Of a stretch of DNA of 64,000 bases, positions 26,899-34,860 are shown in pieces. The position numbers and the translations under genes were made by a program. Origin of the DNA: Mesorhizobium mediterraneum (GTDB lineage: Bacteria > Pseudomonadota > Alphaproteobacteria > Rhizobiales > Rhizobiaceae); assembly GCF_002284565.1 (NCBI RefSeq), contig NZ_NPKI01000026.1, positions 163,292 to 227,291 on the forward strand, written 5' to 3'. The notes beneath the pieces were generated by a model. That model made no database searches. It saw nothing but the letters and a program-made list of their open reading frames with translations, and was not told the origin of the DNA. Numbering within the stretch: position 1 is the stretch's first letter; every line of letters begins with the position of its first letter.

Positions 26899-27831
26899 TC
26901 ATGCTGCCGAAGCTCGCACGGACCTGACCGGCGAGACGGCCATGCCGGGAGCATAGCGACGGATCATCGTCGCACAAAACTCCGCGAACTCCTCCGGCAC
27001 CAGCGGCGGACTGGTGTGATGCGGCATAACTCCGCGATGCTCTGGAGTGAAGCAGAAGGTGACGGTCACGTCGAAATCGGCCAGTGCTTCCATCTGCCGG
27101 TCGTACCAATCCAGCGCATTCGGCCTGAAACTGTCGGCCCAGGAAAGCCCGGTGCGCAGACTGGTGACGCGCAGCCGCTTCATCCAGGCGACGGCGTCGT
27201 CCAGCCGGGGATCTTCAAAATGGAACCACTGCGCCAGTCCCATGGCCGGGGCATAACGCAGGAATTCCTCGAGCGCTGGTTTGGGCGTACCGTCTTCGCG
27301 CAGCAGGCCCATGTAGAAATGGCGATAGTAGGAGGAGCCTTCCGCTTCGCGGTGACGCGTCGTTGCCCCCCATTCGCGCGGAAGGTCGTAGAGGCTGTAC
27401 CATTGTATGCGCGGCGCATTGCCGAGCAGCAGTTCGGCGGTCCGGCGCAAGCCCCAGCGCTGCACCTCCTCGGCACCGAAGCTCGACACACCGACTTCGC
27501 TGACCCATACGGGCAGATCGGTGACGGTCGAAATCTCGCCGATCTTCTGCGGCCATTCCTGAATCTGCCAAAGGTTCCAGTCGAGCGGGAAACCATGCAC
27601 GCCGACGGCATCGACGTGATCGAGCACACCATACTGCTTCATGAGCGCCATGAAATCGGCATCGATCGGCGAAATGCCGCCGAGGATCTTGGTCACGGCG
27701 GGGTTTTCAGCTGCGATCGCATCGGCGGCCAGTATTGCCATATTGGCGAAGCGGCTCCAGTCGGGGTCGAGTTCGGGATCCCAATGGGACTTGTTGTTTG
27801 GCTCGTTCCAGATCATTGCAGCTTCAATCAT
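26899..27831 (-). CDS. GH clan-A-like protein, apparently circularly permuted
   Basis: 310 aa. It begins with MIEAAMIWNEPNNKSHWD, which normally lies at strand 4 of a clan-A barrel (acid/base E10), and continues to VWVSEVGVSSFG (probable nucleophile E112). Residues about 195-295 (FHFEDPRLDDAVAWM, TSLRTGLSWADSFRP, TVTFCFTPEHRG) look like strands 1-3 of such a barrel, which should come first. The halves are therefore in swapped order. There is no signal peptide, so it acts in the cytosol. It overlaps the upstream methyltransferase gene by eight bases. Confidence 0.75.
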   Translation of the reverse strand: MIEAAMIWNEPNNKSHWDPELDPDWSRFANMAILAADAIAAENPAVTKILGGISPIDADFMALMKQYGVLDHVDAVGVHGFPLDWNLWQIQEWPQKIGEISTVTDLPVWVSEVGVSSFGAEEVQRWGLRRTAELLLGNAPRIQWYSLYDLPREWGATTRHREAEGSSYYRHFYMGLLREDGTPKPALEEFLRYAPAMGLAQWFHFEDPRLDDAVAWMKRLRVTSLRTGLSWADSFRPNALDWYDRQMEALADFDVTVTFCFTPEHRGVMPHHTSPPLVPEEFAEFCATMIRRYAPGMAVSPVRSVRASAA

Positions 27832-28585
27832 GAAGTTGTCCTCTCGACGGGTAAACGGCGCCGCCGCCGGCCGGCTCACCGGCGGTGCGGCAGAAATAGA
27901 CCTCCTGCTCCGGGTGCAGCACGATCTCGAAGCCGGCGCTGCGCAGCATCGCTTCGGTGCAGGCGCGATTGGGAATCCACCAGTTGGTCGGGTCGTCGGC
28001 ATAGCGATGCTCGACGAAATGCAGCTTCGGAAACTCCGGTCGGTCGAACAGATCGTGGGTCCAGAAAGGATAATTCTCATCGAGTGCAGGCAGGTCGGCG
28101 CTGCCGCGCTGCATGGACTGGAAGATCATCAGGTCGCCGGCAACGTGCTCACGGATCAGATCGAGAGCGAGCAGGGGGTGGCGCAGGTGATACAGCACGC
28201 CCATGAACAGGACGATGTCGAATTTCTCCCGCAGGACGCCCACCTCGTAGACCGACAGCTGCTGGAATTCGATGTCGCAGTCCGCGATTTCGGCGGCGAA
28301 GCGCGCCTGCGCCAGATAGGCTTCATCGAAATCGATGCCGAGGACACGGCGGGCGCCGCGGCGCTTCATCTCGATCGAGTAGAAGCCGGCGTTGCAGCCT
28401 ATGTCGAGCACGGCCTTGCCGGACAGATCGGCAGGAATGGCGTCGGCGAACTTGCGCCATTTGATCAGCGGGTAGTTGCCGAGGAAATGGTCTGGGGCGG
28501 TTTCGACCCCCGCCAACTCCATATTGTGGAACCACGGGCCTAGGGCATCGATGCGGCGGCGGATTTCGGCGTTGGAATGCAGCAT
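27824..28585 (-). CDS. CmoB-like SAM methyltransferase (TIGR04290-type)
   Basis: 253 aa. AVLDIGCNAGFYSIEMKRRGA is SAM motif I, and FDIVLFMGVLYHLRHPLLAL is the CmoB/DUF1698-like motif. A near-identical layout is described in TIGRFAMs (from memory, TIGR04290) for methyltransferases that mark a conserved soil/rhizosphere gene neighbourhood of unknown function. NWWIPNRACTEAMLRSAGF is the C-terminal signature. Two bases separate it from the nucleotidyltransferase gene. Confidence 0.85.
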   Translation of the reverse strand: MLHSNAEIRRRIDALGPWFHNMELAGVETAPDHFLGNYPLIKWRKFADAIPADLSGKAVLDIGCNAGFYSIEMKRRGARRVLGIDFDEAYLAQARFAAEIADCDIEFQQLSVYEVGVLREKFDIVLFMGVLYHLRHPLLALDLIREHVAGDLMIFQSMQRGSADLPALDENYPFWTHDLFDRPEFPKLHFVEHRYADDPTNWWIPNRACTEAMLRSAGFEIVLHPEQEVYFCRTAGEPAGGGAVYPSRGQLHD

Positions 28586-28587
28586 GG

Positions 28588-29394
28588 CTAGCCTCCTTCG
28601 CCTGGATGGCTTGGTATTTGCGACTCCCCTGGCAGCACGAATATGAGGTTTTTCGGGTCCTCCGACGTAGCGTCGTTGTTCTCAAGCAGCCGAAGTGCCG
28701 TGCGGTAGCCGTTGAACGTGCCGACATCGACATAGGCTGTGCCTGCCTTGACGCCGTAAGCCTCGCCGCCGGCCGCCAGGTAGGCGTTGATTAGCGTGCC
28801 GACGTATTCGTCATGGCGATTCCGCTCGCGCCAGAGCGTCGCAAGCTGATGAAAGATGCGGCCGGGCATCTTGAATGCACCCCAAATCCAATTCGATCCG
28901 GCGTCTTGTTGCTTGACCTGGATTTCCTTCACCCGGCTGTCGTTGTCGAGAATGACGGCATCGAAAAATTCCGGACGGTCGACGGGGAACAGCAGGAAAG
29001 ACAGGCAATCGTTCCGCAGGGCGCAGAAACCGTCTTCGGGAAGCCAGATCGTATCGGGCAGGCCGATCAGGACTGTCTCGTCCGGCGCGACGAGCGGCGC
29101 AGCGCGGAAGATCGCATCGCAAAGACCGACAGGGGTGGGCTGCACGACAAACAGTGCTGCGGCATCGCCATAGCCGGCGGCATAATATTCGAGGATGTCC
29201 GATTTTCCCGATCCGATGACGAAGCAGATCTTGTCGACGCCGTTGCGCACCATGCGACGCACCAGATATTCGCTCACCGCGCAGGGACGCTCGGTTTGGC
29301 CGTCGATGCGGCTGCCGACCGGCAGGAGTTCCTTCGAGAAGCCGAGTGGCTGAATGCGGCTGCCGCGGCCGGCAGCAGGCACGATGCCCAACAT
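28588..29394 (-). CDS. Sugar-phosphate nucleotidyltransferase
   Basis: 268 aa. The Rossmann-like start GIVPAAGRGSRIQPLGFSKELLPVG is the nucleotide-binding signature of glucose-1-phosphate thymidylyl/uridylyltransferases, and LIGLPDTIW takes the place of the metal-binding GD segment. YVDVGTFNGYRTAL near the C-terminus is the conserved sugar-binding end. It should make an NDP-sugar donor for this locus; which nucleotide and sugar cannot be read from the sequence. One-base overlap with the glycosyltransferase gene before it. Confidence 0.85.
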   Translation of the reverse strand: MLGIVPAAGRGSRIQPLGFSKELLPVGSRIDGQTERPCAVSEYLVRRMVRNGVDKICFVIGSGKSDILEYYAAGYGDAAALFVVQPTPVGLCDAIFRAAPLVAPDETVLIGLPDTIWLPEDGFCALRNDCLSFLLFPVDRPEFFDAVILDNDSRVKEIQVKQQDAGSNWIWGAFKMPGRIFHQLATLWRERNRHDEYVGTLINAYLAAGGEAYGVKAGTAYVDVGTFNGYRTALRLLENNDATSEDPKNLIFVLPGESQIPSHPGEGG

Positions 29395-30491
29395 CAGATT
29401 GCTTCCTTCAACGGCTCGCCCGCCGTCTGCAATGAATCTGACAGGAGGCGGTCCAGCTCCCTGGCGCGTTGCGCAGAGGTATGCTCGTCCAACACCCGCT
29501 CGCGCGCACGGCGCCGAATTGCGTCAATTTCGCTGTCCGACAAGCAGACTGCGGCAACCACGTCGTCGGTGGTGTCCGCCAGGAGGATCTCGCTGCCAGG
29601 TTGGAAAAAACTGCTCAGCCCGGGCCAGGTGTCGCTCACGATAGCTGCGCCGCAGGCTGCCGCCTCGAACAGCCTGCCCGAAGGACACCAGCCCCTCTTG
29701 GCCATTGCCTCGCGGGTCACGTTCAGCGTCAGACGCGAGGAGGAGAAGAAAGCCGGATGATCCGCAGGCGGAAGGTGCCTGACAAAAAAGATGTTCTCGC
29801 CCCACGGAAATTCGTGCGGGTATTGGGCGCCGCCGATGACGAAGCGATGGTCCGGCAGGCGCGCTGCCGTGCGCACCAGCAGCTTTTCGACGCCGGCCTG
29901 GCGATCTGCGGCATAAGTTCCGAGATAGGACAGGTCCCCGGCAAATTCGGCCCGGGGCTGTGCCGGTCGGTGTCGCTCGGGATCGACATGGCCGTAGAGA
30001 GGCAGGACACGCCGGGCACCCAACAACGTTTTGAGCGCGTCGATTGCGGTTCCCCCGGTATAGCTCAGGACAAGATCGAAATCGCGAAGGCCTTCGGGCC
30101 CGTAATATGCCGGCCGTTGACCTTGCTCGATCCGGGCGAGTGTGACCGGCGTGTCCAGATCGTAGAAAACCCTCAGTCCGCGAGAGGCCTGCTGCGCCAG
30201 GCGCGATGCCTCCACGGCGTCGGGGCAATAAGATGTGACGATGACGACGTCCGTTTGCCCGATCGCCTGTTCCGCGACATGGCGGATGTCTTCCCAGTCC
30301 GGATAGAGAACGACATTGCCGCCATCGAGATGGTCAAGGTCGCGCGCCCCGGCATAATAGGGAGTGTTGCGTTCGAAGAAGGTGACGGACCAGCCCAGCC
30401 CGCCGAGCGCCCGGATAAGCCCACGCCACAGAGTCGCGTGTCCGTTTCCCCACGAGGAGGTGACGGTGAGACCGAAAATGACCATTCGCAT
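29394..30491 (-). CDS. CgeB-like glycosyltransferase (first of four paralogues)
   Basis: 365 aa, GT-B fold. The opening FGLTVTSSWGNGHATLWRGL and the middle VFYDLDTPVTLARIE are shared with the proteins at 33751-34860, 34857-35951 and partly 35948-37081. The C-terminal half has RLTLNVTREAMAKRGWCPSGRLFEAAACG, the CgeB/DUF3880-type donor site. Closest to the 33751-34860 protein, with long stretches in common (YLGTY, RHLPPADH). Acceptor and donor unknown. Confidence 0.85.
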   Translation of the reverse strand: MRMVIFGLTVTSSWGNGHATLWRGLIRALGGLGWSVTFFERNTPYYAGARDLDHLDGGNVVLYPDWEDIRHVAEQAIGQTDVVIVTSYCPDAVEASRLAQQASRGLRVFYDLDTPVTLARIEQGQRPAYYGPEGLRDFDLVLSYTGGTAIDALKTLLGARRVLPLYGHVDPERHRPAQPRAEFAGDLSYLGTYAADRQAGVEKLLVRTAARLPDHRFVIGGAQYPHEFPWGENIFFVRHLPPADHPAFFSSSRLTLNVTREAMAKRGWCPSGRLFEAAACGAAIVSDTWPGLSSFFQPGSEILLADTTDDVVAAVCLSDSEIDAIRRRARERVLDEHTSAQRARELDRLLSDSLQTAGEPLKEAI

Positions 30492-30504
30492 CCGGCAGTC
30501 CTCG

Positions 30505-31101
30505 TCAGGCGGCTTCGTTTAATCGGATCAGCTTGGAGCCCCAGTCACCGGATACGATCGTGGTGATCGAAGCGGGGTCGATGTCGAAGCGAAAACAATC
30601 TCCCAGCGGCAAGCCGAGCACCTTGCAGACGGCGGCCTTGATCACGTCGGCATGGCTGACCAGCGCCACGGACTGGTTCTGATAGCGTTTGCGAAGCTGC
30701 TGCATCAGCGAGATGACACGTTGCTGGACGTCCAGCATGGTCTCGCCGCCCGGCGTCCTCGCCTGCTGACGTTGACTGTTCCACACCCGCCAGTCGGCGT
30801 CCTGGTTCAACTCTTCGAAGGTCTTTCCCGACCACGCGCCGAAGTCGATCTCATCGAGCTCTTGGCAGATTGTGATCTTGTCGGGACTGCAGGCGATTGC
30901 GATCGGTTTTGCGGTTTCCAGTGTTCGTTCGCGCGGGCTGCAACAGATGGCTGCGAGTGGCTCTGACGCCATATGGCTGGCCAGGCGCGAGGCTTGTGCC
31001 TTGCCGGTTTCGCCAAGGCAAATTCCGGCCATACGTCCGGCAAGATAGTCGCCGACATTGTCGTGCGCCGCATGGCGGATCAAGAAGAACGTCGTCGTCA
31101 T
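30505..31101 (-). CDS. Histidine phosphatase superfamily (phosphoglycerate-mutase-like)
   Basis: 198 aa. FLIRHAAHD carries the RH catalytic pair (R9, H10), CSPRERTLETAKPIA the second arginine, LDEIDFGAWSGKTFEEL the acid, and VSHADVIK the second histidine. The size suits sugar-phosphate or alpha-ribazole-type phosphatases. It overlaps the inositol-phosphate synthase gene as ATGA, so dephosphorylation of inositol-1-phosphate or a sugar phosphate is a reasonable inference. Confidence 0.9.
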   Translation of the reverse strand: MTTTFFLIRHAAHDNVGDYLAGRMAGICLGETGKAQASRLASHMASEPLAAICCSPRERTLETAKPIAIACSPDKITICQELDEIDFGAWSGKTFEELNQDADWRVWNSQRQQARTPGGETMLDVQQRVISLMQQLRKRYQNQSVALVSHADVIKAAVCKVLGLPLGDCFRFDIDPASITTIVSGDWGSKLIRLNEAA

Positions 31102-32201
31102 TCCGCGGCATCGAGCATCGGCTCGTCCCTTCCGGCGATGAAAGAGAGCGTGCGCAGGCGTGCCTCGGCATCGGTGAATTGCTCGGGCGGCGACTTCATG
31201 AAATAGCTGCAGGGGCCGGTCAGCGCTCCCGCGATGCCGCGGTCAAGCGCCAGCTTGGCGCAGCGCACAGCGTCGATCACGACTCCGGCCGAGTTGGGCG
31301 AATCCCACACTTCCAGCTTGAGCTCTGCATTCAGCGGCACGCCGCCGAACGTCGTGCCTTCGACGCGGATGTAGGCCCATTTTCGATCGGTGAGCCAAGG
31401 CACATGGTCGCTGGGGCCGACATGGATGTTGCCGGCCTCCAGGGGAACGTCGAGCTGGCTGGTTACGGATTGTGTCTTCGAGATCTTCTTCGATTCCAGC
31501 CGCTCGCGTTCCAGCATGTTGAGGAAGTCGGTGTTGCCGCCGAAATTCAGCTGATAGGTGCGGTCGATGCGGACGCCGCGCTCGCGGAACAGATTGGCGA
31601 GCAACCGGTGCACGATTGTCGCGCCGACCTGGCTTTTGATGTCGTCGCCGATCAATGGCAGGCCACGCTGTTCGAAGAGTTGGCGCCATTCCGGCCGCGA
31701 CGCAATAAAAACCGGTATGCAGTTGACGAAGGCGCAGCCGGCCTCGAGCGCGCACTCGGCATAAAAACGCGTAGCCTCTTCCGAGCCGACCGGCAGATAT
31801 GAGACCAATACGTCAGCGCCGCTTTCCCGAAGCAGCGCGCTGATATTCGCGACCGGCTCTTCTGCCTCCTCGATCTCATCGCGCAGATACTTGCCGATGC
31901 CGTCGAGCGTTGGTCCGCGCTCGACGCGAACGCCGGTTGCTGCGACATCGGCAAAGCGGAAGGTATTATTGGGTGGATTGTATATGGCTTCCGCCACATC
32001 TCGCCCAACTTTGCCCTTAGCGACGTCGAAAGCACAGACCACTTCGATGTCATCGACGTGATAGCCGCCGAGATCGGCATGCATAAGGCCGGGTATCCGC
32101 TCATTACCTCTGGCGTCCCGATAATATGAGAGGCCCTGGACAAGGGAAGACGCGCAATTGCCGACGCCGGCTATTCCAATCCGTACCTTTTTCGATCCCA
32201 C
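31098..32201 (-). CDS. Myo-inositol-1-phosphate synthase
   Basis: 367 aa. The NAD-binding VRIGIAGVGNCASSLVQGL, then YLPVGSEEATRFYAECAL and QLNFGGNTDFLNMLERERL with SKKISKTQSV, are the conserved segments of bacterial and actinobacterial-type INO1. The enzyme turns glucose-6-phosphate into inositol-3-phosphate. GTG 32201 is taken because an EcfG-type promoter at 32244-32268 excludes the longer frame, and homology starts right after it. First gene of the run that continues to 23028. Confidence 0.88.
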   Translation of the reverse strand: MGSKKVRIGIAGVGNCASSLVQGLSYYRDARGNERIPGLMHADLGGYHVDDIEVVCAFDVAKGKVGRDVAEAIYNPPNNTFRFADVAATGVRVERGPTLDGIGKYLRDEIEEAEEPVANISALLRESGADVLVSYLPVGSEEATRFYAECALEAGCAFVNCIPVFIASRPEWRQLFEQRGLPLIGDDIKSQVGATIVHRLLANLFRERGVRIDRTYQLNFGGNTDFLNMLERERLESKKISKTQSVTSQLDVPLEAGNIHVGPSDHVPWLTDRKWAYIRVEGTTFGGVPLNAELKLEVWDSPNSAGVVIDAVRCAKLALDRGIAGALTGPCSYFMKSPPEQFTDAEARLRTLSFIAGRDEPMLDAAE

Positions 32202-32243
32202 GAAACTGCCGCCATCGCTGTTGAAGGTAAGTTCCTCGCGCCG

Positions 32244-32268
32244 AACTGCCAGTTGCCAGGAATGTTCC
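32244..32268 (-). promoter_or_regulatory. EcfG-type promoter for the inositol/glycosyl run (32201-23028)
   Basis: Minus strand GGAAC (32268-32264), 17 bases, GTT (32246-32244), 42 bases before the GTG start of the inositol-phosphate synthase gene. It can drive the ten overlapping genes down to 23028. Confidence 0.75.
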
Positions 32269-32361
32269 TTGCGACCTGGAAAAATCACGAACGTTACGGC
32301 GAGATGACAACTGCGCGCTGTGTTTGAGGCTGAGCCGATCGATGCCTGGGCGCCGCAAGCC

Positions 32362-32562
32362 TCAGTCGAGCCTTCGCAGCATATCCGCTTCTTTTTCCAG
32401 GATGGTGACCACCTCCTCGCGTTCAAGATGCGTCATCATCAGGCTCACACAGCATTCAAGGTAGGTGATTGAGGCACGTCTCAGAAAGGCAGCCGTTTCC
32501 CTTGCGGCCATTTGCTCGATGTCCTTGGCGGATCGTTTTCGATGCACGGGTCCGTTCTCCAT
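32362..32562 (-). CDS. Small helical protein inside the glycoconjugate locus
   Basis: 66 aa from ATG 32562. ETAAFLRRASITYLECCVSL and a following charged helix (HLEREEVVTILEKEADM) suggest two amphipathic helices. The gene has its own EcfG-type promoter whose -10 element lies only 16 bases upstream, which excludes the ATG at 32580. It separates the two enzyme runs of the locus. Function unknown. Confidence 0.6.
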   Translation of the reverse strand: MENGPVHRKRSAKDIEQMAARETAAFLRRASITYLECCVSLMMTHLEREEVVTILEKEADMLRRLD

Positions 32563-32578
32563 GCCGGTATCATCGCCC

Positions 32579-32603
32579 AACGGCGAGCTCGGCTGGATGT
32601 TCC
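32579..32603 (-). promoter_or_regulatory. EcfG-type promoter for the 32362-32562 gene
   Basis: Minus strand GGAAC (32603-32599), 17 bases, GTT (32581-32579). Confidence 0.7.
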
Positions 32604-32680
32604 CCCAATGAGAAAAAATGAAGCCCGTGTTGGTCGCGGTATCACCACGACCATACCCGAGCGCACAGCCCTTCCTGACT

Positions 32681-33754
32681 TCAGGCGGGCAGGTTTTGCA
32701 GTCGGCCCGAAGCGGACCTCACGCTTGTTGCAATCGGGGAAATTCGATCCTCGCTCCGGCTGGCTTCAAGCTCCGTAAAGTAGCTGATCGTCTGCATCAG
32801 GCCTTGCCTGAGCGGCACCTTTGGCGACCAATTGAGAAGGGTTTCTGCTCGGGAAATGTCCGGTTGCCGCCGGCGAGGGTCGTCTTGCGGCAGTGGCAGG
32901 AATTTGAAGGCCGACTTGCTATGGGTCATATCTCTCACCAATCCGGCCAGTTGAAGGACGGTGAATTCCCCGGGATTGCCCAAATTGACCGGTTGGCGCG
33001 GATTCGAATCGATATTCATAAGGCGGACCAGACCGTCAACCAGATCGGAGACGTAGCAGAACGATCTGGTCTGCAGCCCGTCGCCGAATATCGTCAGTGG
33101 TCTCCTCTCGAGGGCCTGCATCACCAGGTTCGAGACGATCCGGCCGTCGGCAGGATCCATCCGCGGACCATAGGTGTTGAAGATGCGGGCGACCCGGATG
33201 TCGGCCATTTCGGTTCTCAAATAGTCGAAGCACAAGGTTTCTGCGGTTCGTTTGCCCTCATCATAACAGGCGCGCGGACCGGTGCAGTTCACGTGACCGA
33301 CATAGTCTTCCCTTTGCGGGTGCTGTTCGGGATCGCCATACACTTCGCTTGTCGATGCCTGCAGAAAGCGCGCACTGTTTTGGGCGGCGAGCTCAAGCAG
33401 ATTTAGCGTTCCGATCACGCAGGTTCGCGTGGTGTGAACCGGATCGGCTTGGTAGCGCGGCGGTGACGCGGCGCACGCAAGGTTGAAAATGCGGTCCACA
33501 GGCTCAGTAAGATCCAATGGTCGGCAGATATCCTGCTCGATCAAGCGGAAACGAGGACGGTCCACGATCGAGATGATGTTTTCCATCCGACCGGTAAGGA
33601 AATTGTCCACACAGATCACACGATACCCGGCCTGAAGCAGTGTTTCGCAAAGATGCGAACCGAGGAAACCCGCGCCGCCGGCGACAAGCGCCGTCCTGGT
33701 CCGTTGCGTCCTTCTTGATTGCCGCATCTCTATTTTCTCCTGTCTGCCAGTCAT
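32681..33754 (-). CDS. Extended SDR, UDP-glucuronate decarboxylase-like
   Basis: 357 aa. GGAGFLGSHLCETLLQAGY is the NAD site, FLQASTSEVYGDP the catalytic Thr/Ser region and GPRACYDEGKRTAETL the YxxxK pair in the form typical of UDP-xylose synthases (UXS). VARIFNTYGPRMDPADGRIV also fits UXS. It probably makes UDP-xylose from UDP-glucuronate. ATGA overlap with the upstream glycosyltransferase. Last gene of the first run of the locus. Confidence 0.87.
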   Translation of the reverse strand: MTGRQEKIEMRQSRRTQRTRTALVAGGAGFLGSHLCETLLQAGYRVICVDNFLTGRMENIISIVDRPRFRLIEQDICRPLDLTEPVDRIFNLACAASPPRYQADPVHTTRTCVIGTLNLLELAAQNSARFLQASTSEVYGDPEQHPQREDYVGHVNCTGPRACYDEGKRTAETLCFDYLRTEMADIRVARIFNTYGPRMDPADGRIVSNLVMQALERRPLTIFGDGLQTRSFCYVSDLVDGLVRLMNIDSNPRQPVNLGNPGEFTVLQLAGLVRDMTHSKSAFKFLPLPQDDPRRRQPDISRAETLLNWSPKVPLRQGLMQTISYFTELEASRSEDRISPIATSVRSASGRLQNLPA

Positions 33755-34860
33755 GCTGCACTTTCAATGTCCAGATCGAGGGCCGGACGTGCCGATCTTG
33801 GCCGCGCCAGCAGCGAAACGAATTCACGGGCTCTCGCGGCGCCGGTATGTGCTGCCAGGATCGTTTTGCGTGCCCGCTTGGCCATAGCCAGCCTGGCGCG
33901 GTCGGACTGCCTGGATAGGATGTCGATCACGTCTTCGGCTTGGCTGGCCGTGTTGATCGTGGCTGTCGGAAAGAAGCTATCCAGACCTGTCCAGCGATCG
34001 CTGATGATGGCCGTGCCACAGGCAGCCGCCTCGAAGAGACGTACGCTGGGAGACCATCCAGCCGCTATCATGGAGCTGCGCGTGACGTTCAACGTGTAGC
34101 GCTGGCGGCTGTAGAAGGCGGCGTGGTCCGCCGGCGGCAAGTGCTCGATGCGATCGACATTGCTCGGCCAGACGGTCTCGGACGGGAATTGCGAGCCGGC
34201 CACGACGAAGTGGCGGTCCGGCATGCGTCTTGCCGGTTCAAGCAGGAGTGCATCCAGGGTCGCCTGCCGGTCCGAGCTGTAGGTGCCGAGATAACCAAGG
34301 TCCCAGCAGATCGGATCGGCCGTTCGGCGATGCCGCTCCGGGTCGACGGAGCAGTAGAGCGGCTCGGCGCGCCGTGCACCGAAGTCCGCCGCCAAACGGG
34401 CGAGCGTTGGCCCGCCGGCGAATGAGAAATAGACGTCGAAATACGGAATCTGCCGTCGGCATATGTAGTCGCAATCATCCGCGGCGAGCTTTGCCAACGT
34501 GACTGGCGTGTCGATGTCGTAAAAGCAGAACTGGCCCGTGCACAGGGACGCAACGATGTCGACGACTGCGCGCCCCTCCGGGACGAAGGACCCAACCACC
34601 ACGATATCGGCCTGCTGCAGGCAGCGAGCATAGGTGCGACGAAGATCGTTCGTCGTTTCGTAGTAGCGCAACGTGCAGAAGTCCGGGTCGCGCAGATCGC
34701 GATGGCTTGCGTACCACGGTACGTCGCGCTCGAGGAAGGTGACGCGATGGCCGAGCTCGTGCAGGCCCTTCAGCAACCCGCGAAAGGTCGTGGCGTGGCC
34801 GTTTCCCCATGAAGAGGACAAAGACAGGCCAAGAAAGACGATATCGAGCCGCTTGGTCAT
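33751..34860 (-). CDS. CgeB-like glycosyltransferase
   Basis: 369 aa. IVFLGLSLSSSWGNGHATTF and FYDIDTPVTLAKLAADDCDY, then RYTLNVTRSSMIAAGWSPSV with RLFEAAACGTAIISDRW, closely parallel the protein at 29394-30491, so they are paralogues within the locus. ATG 34860 overlaps the upstream stop as ATGA; the longer frame to 35247 has arginine-rich junk sequence and is rejected. Donor and acceptor unknown. Confidence 0.85.
   Translation of the reverse strand: MTKRLDIVFLGLSLSSSWGNGHATTFRGLLKGLHELGHRVTFLERDVPWYASHRDLRDPDFCTLRYYETTNDLRRTYARCLQQADIVVVGSFVPEGRAVVDIVASLCTGQFCFYDIDTPVTLAKLAADDCDYICRRQIPYFDVYFSFAGGPTLARLAADFGARRAEPLYCSVDPERHRRTADPICWDLGYLGTYSSDRQATLDALLLEPARRMPDRHFVVAGSQFPSETVWPSNVDRIEHLPPADHAAFYSRQRYTLNVTRSSMIAAGWSPSVRLFEAAACGTAIISDRWTGLDSFFPTATINTASQAEDVIDILSRQSDRARLAMAKRARKTILAAHTGAARAREFVSLLARPRSARPALDLDIESAA

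Noticed and set aside
26722..28206. 494-codon plus-strand frame
   Set aside because: Antisense to three well-supported genes with coupled starts; arginine-rich, no motif.
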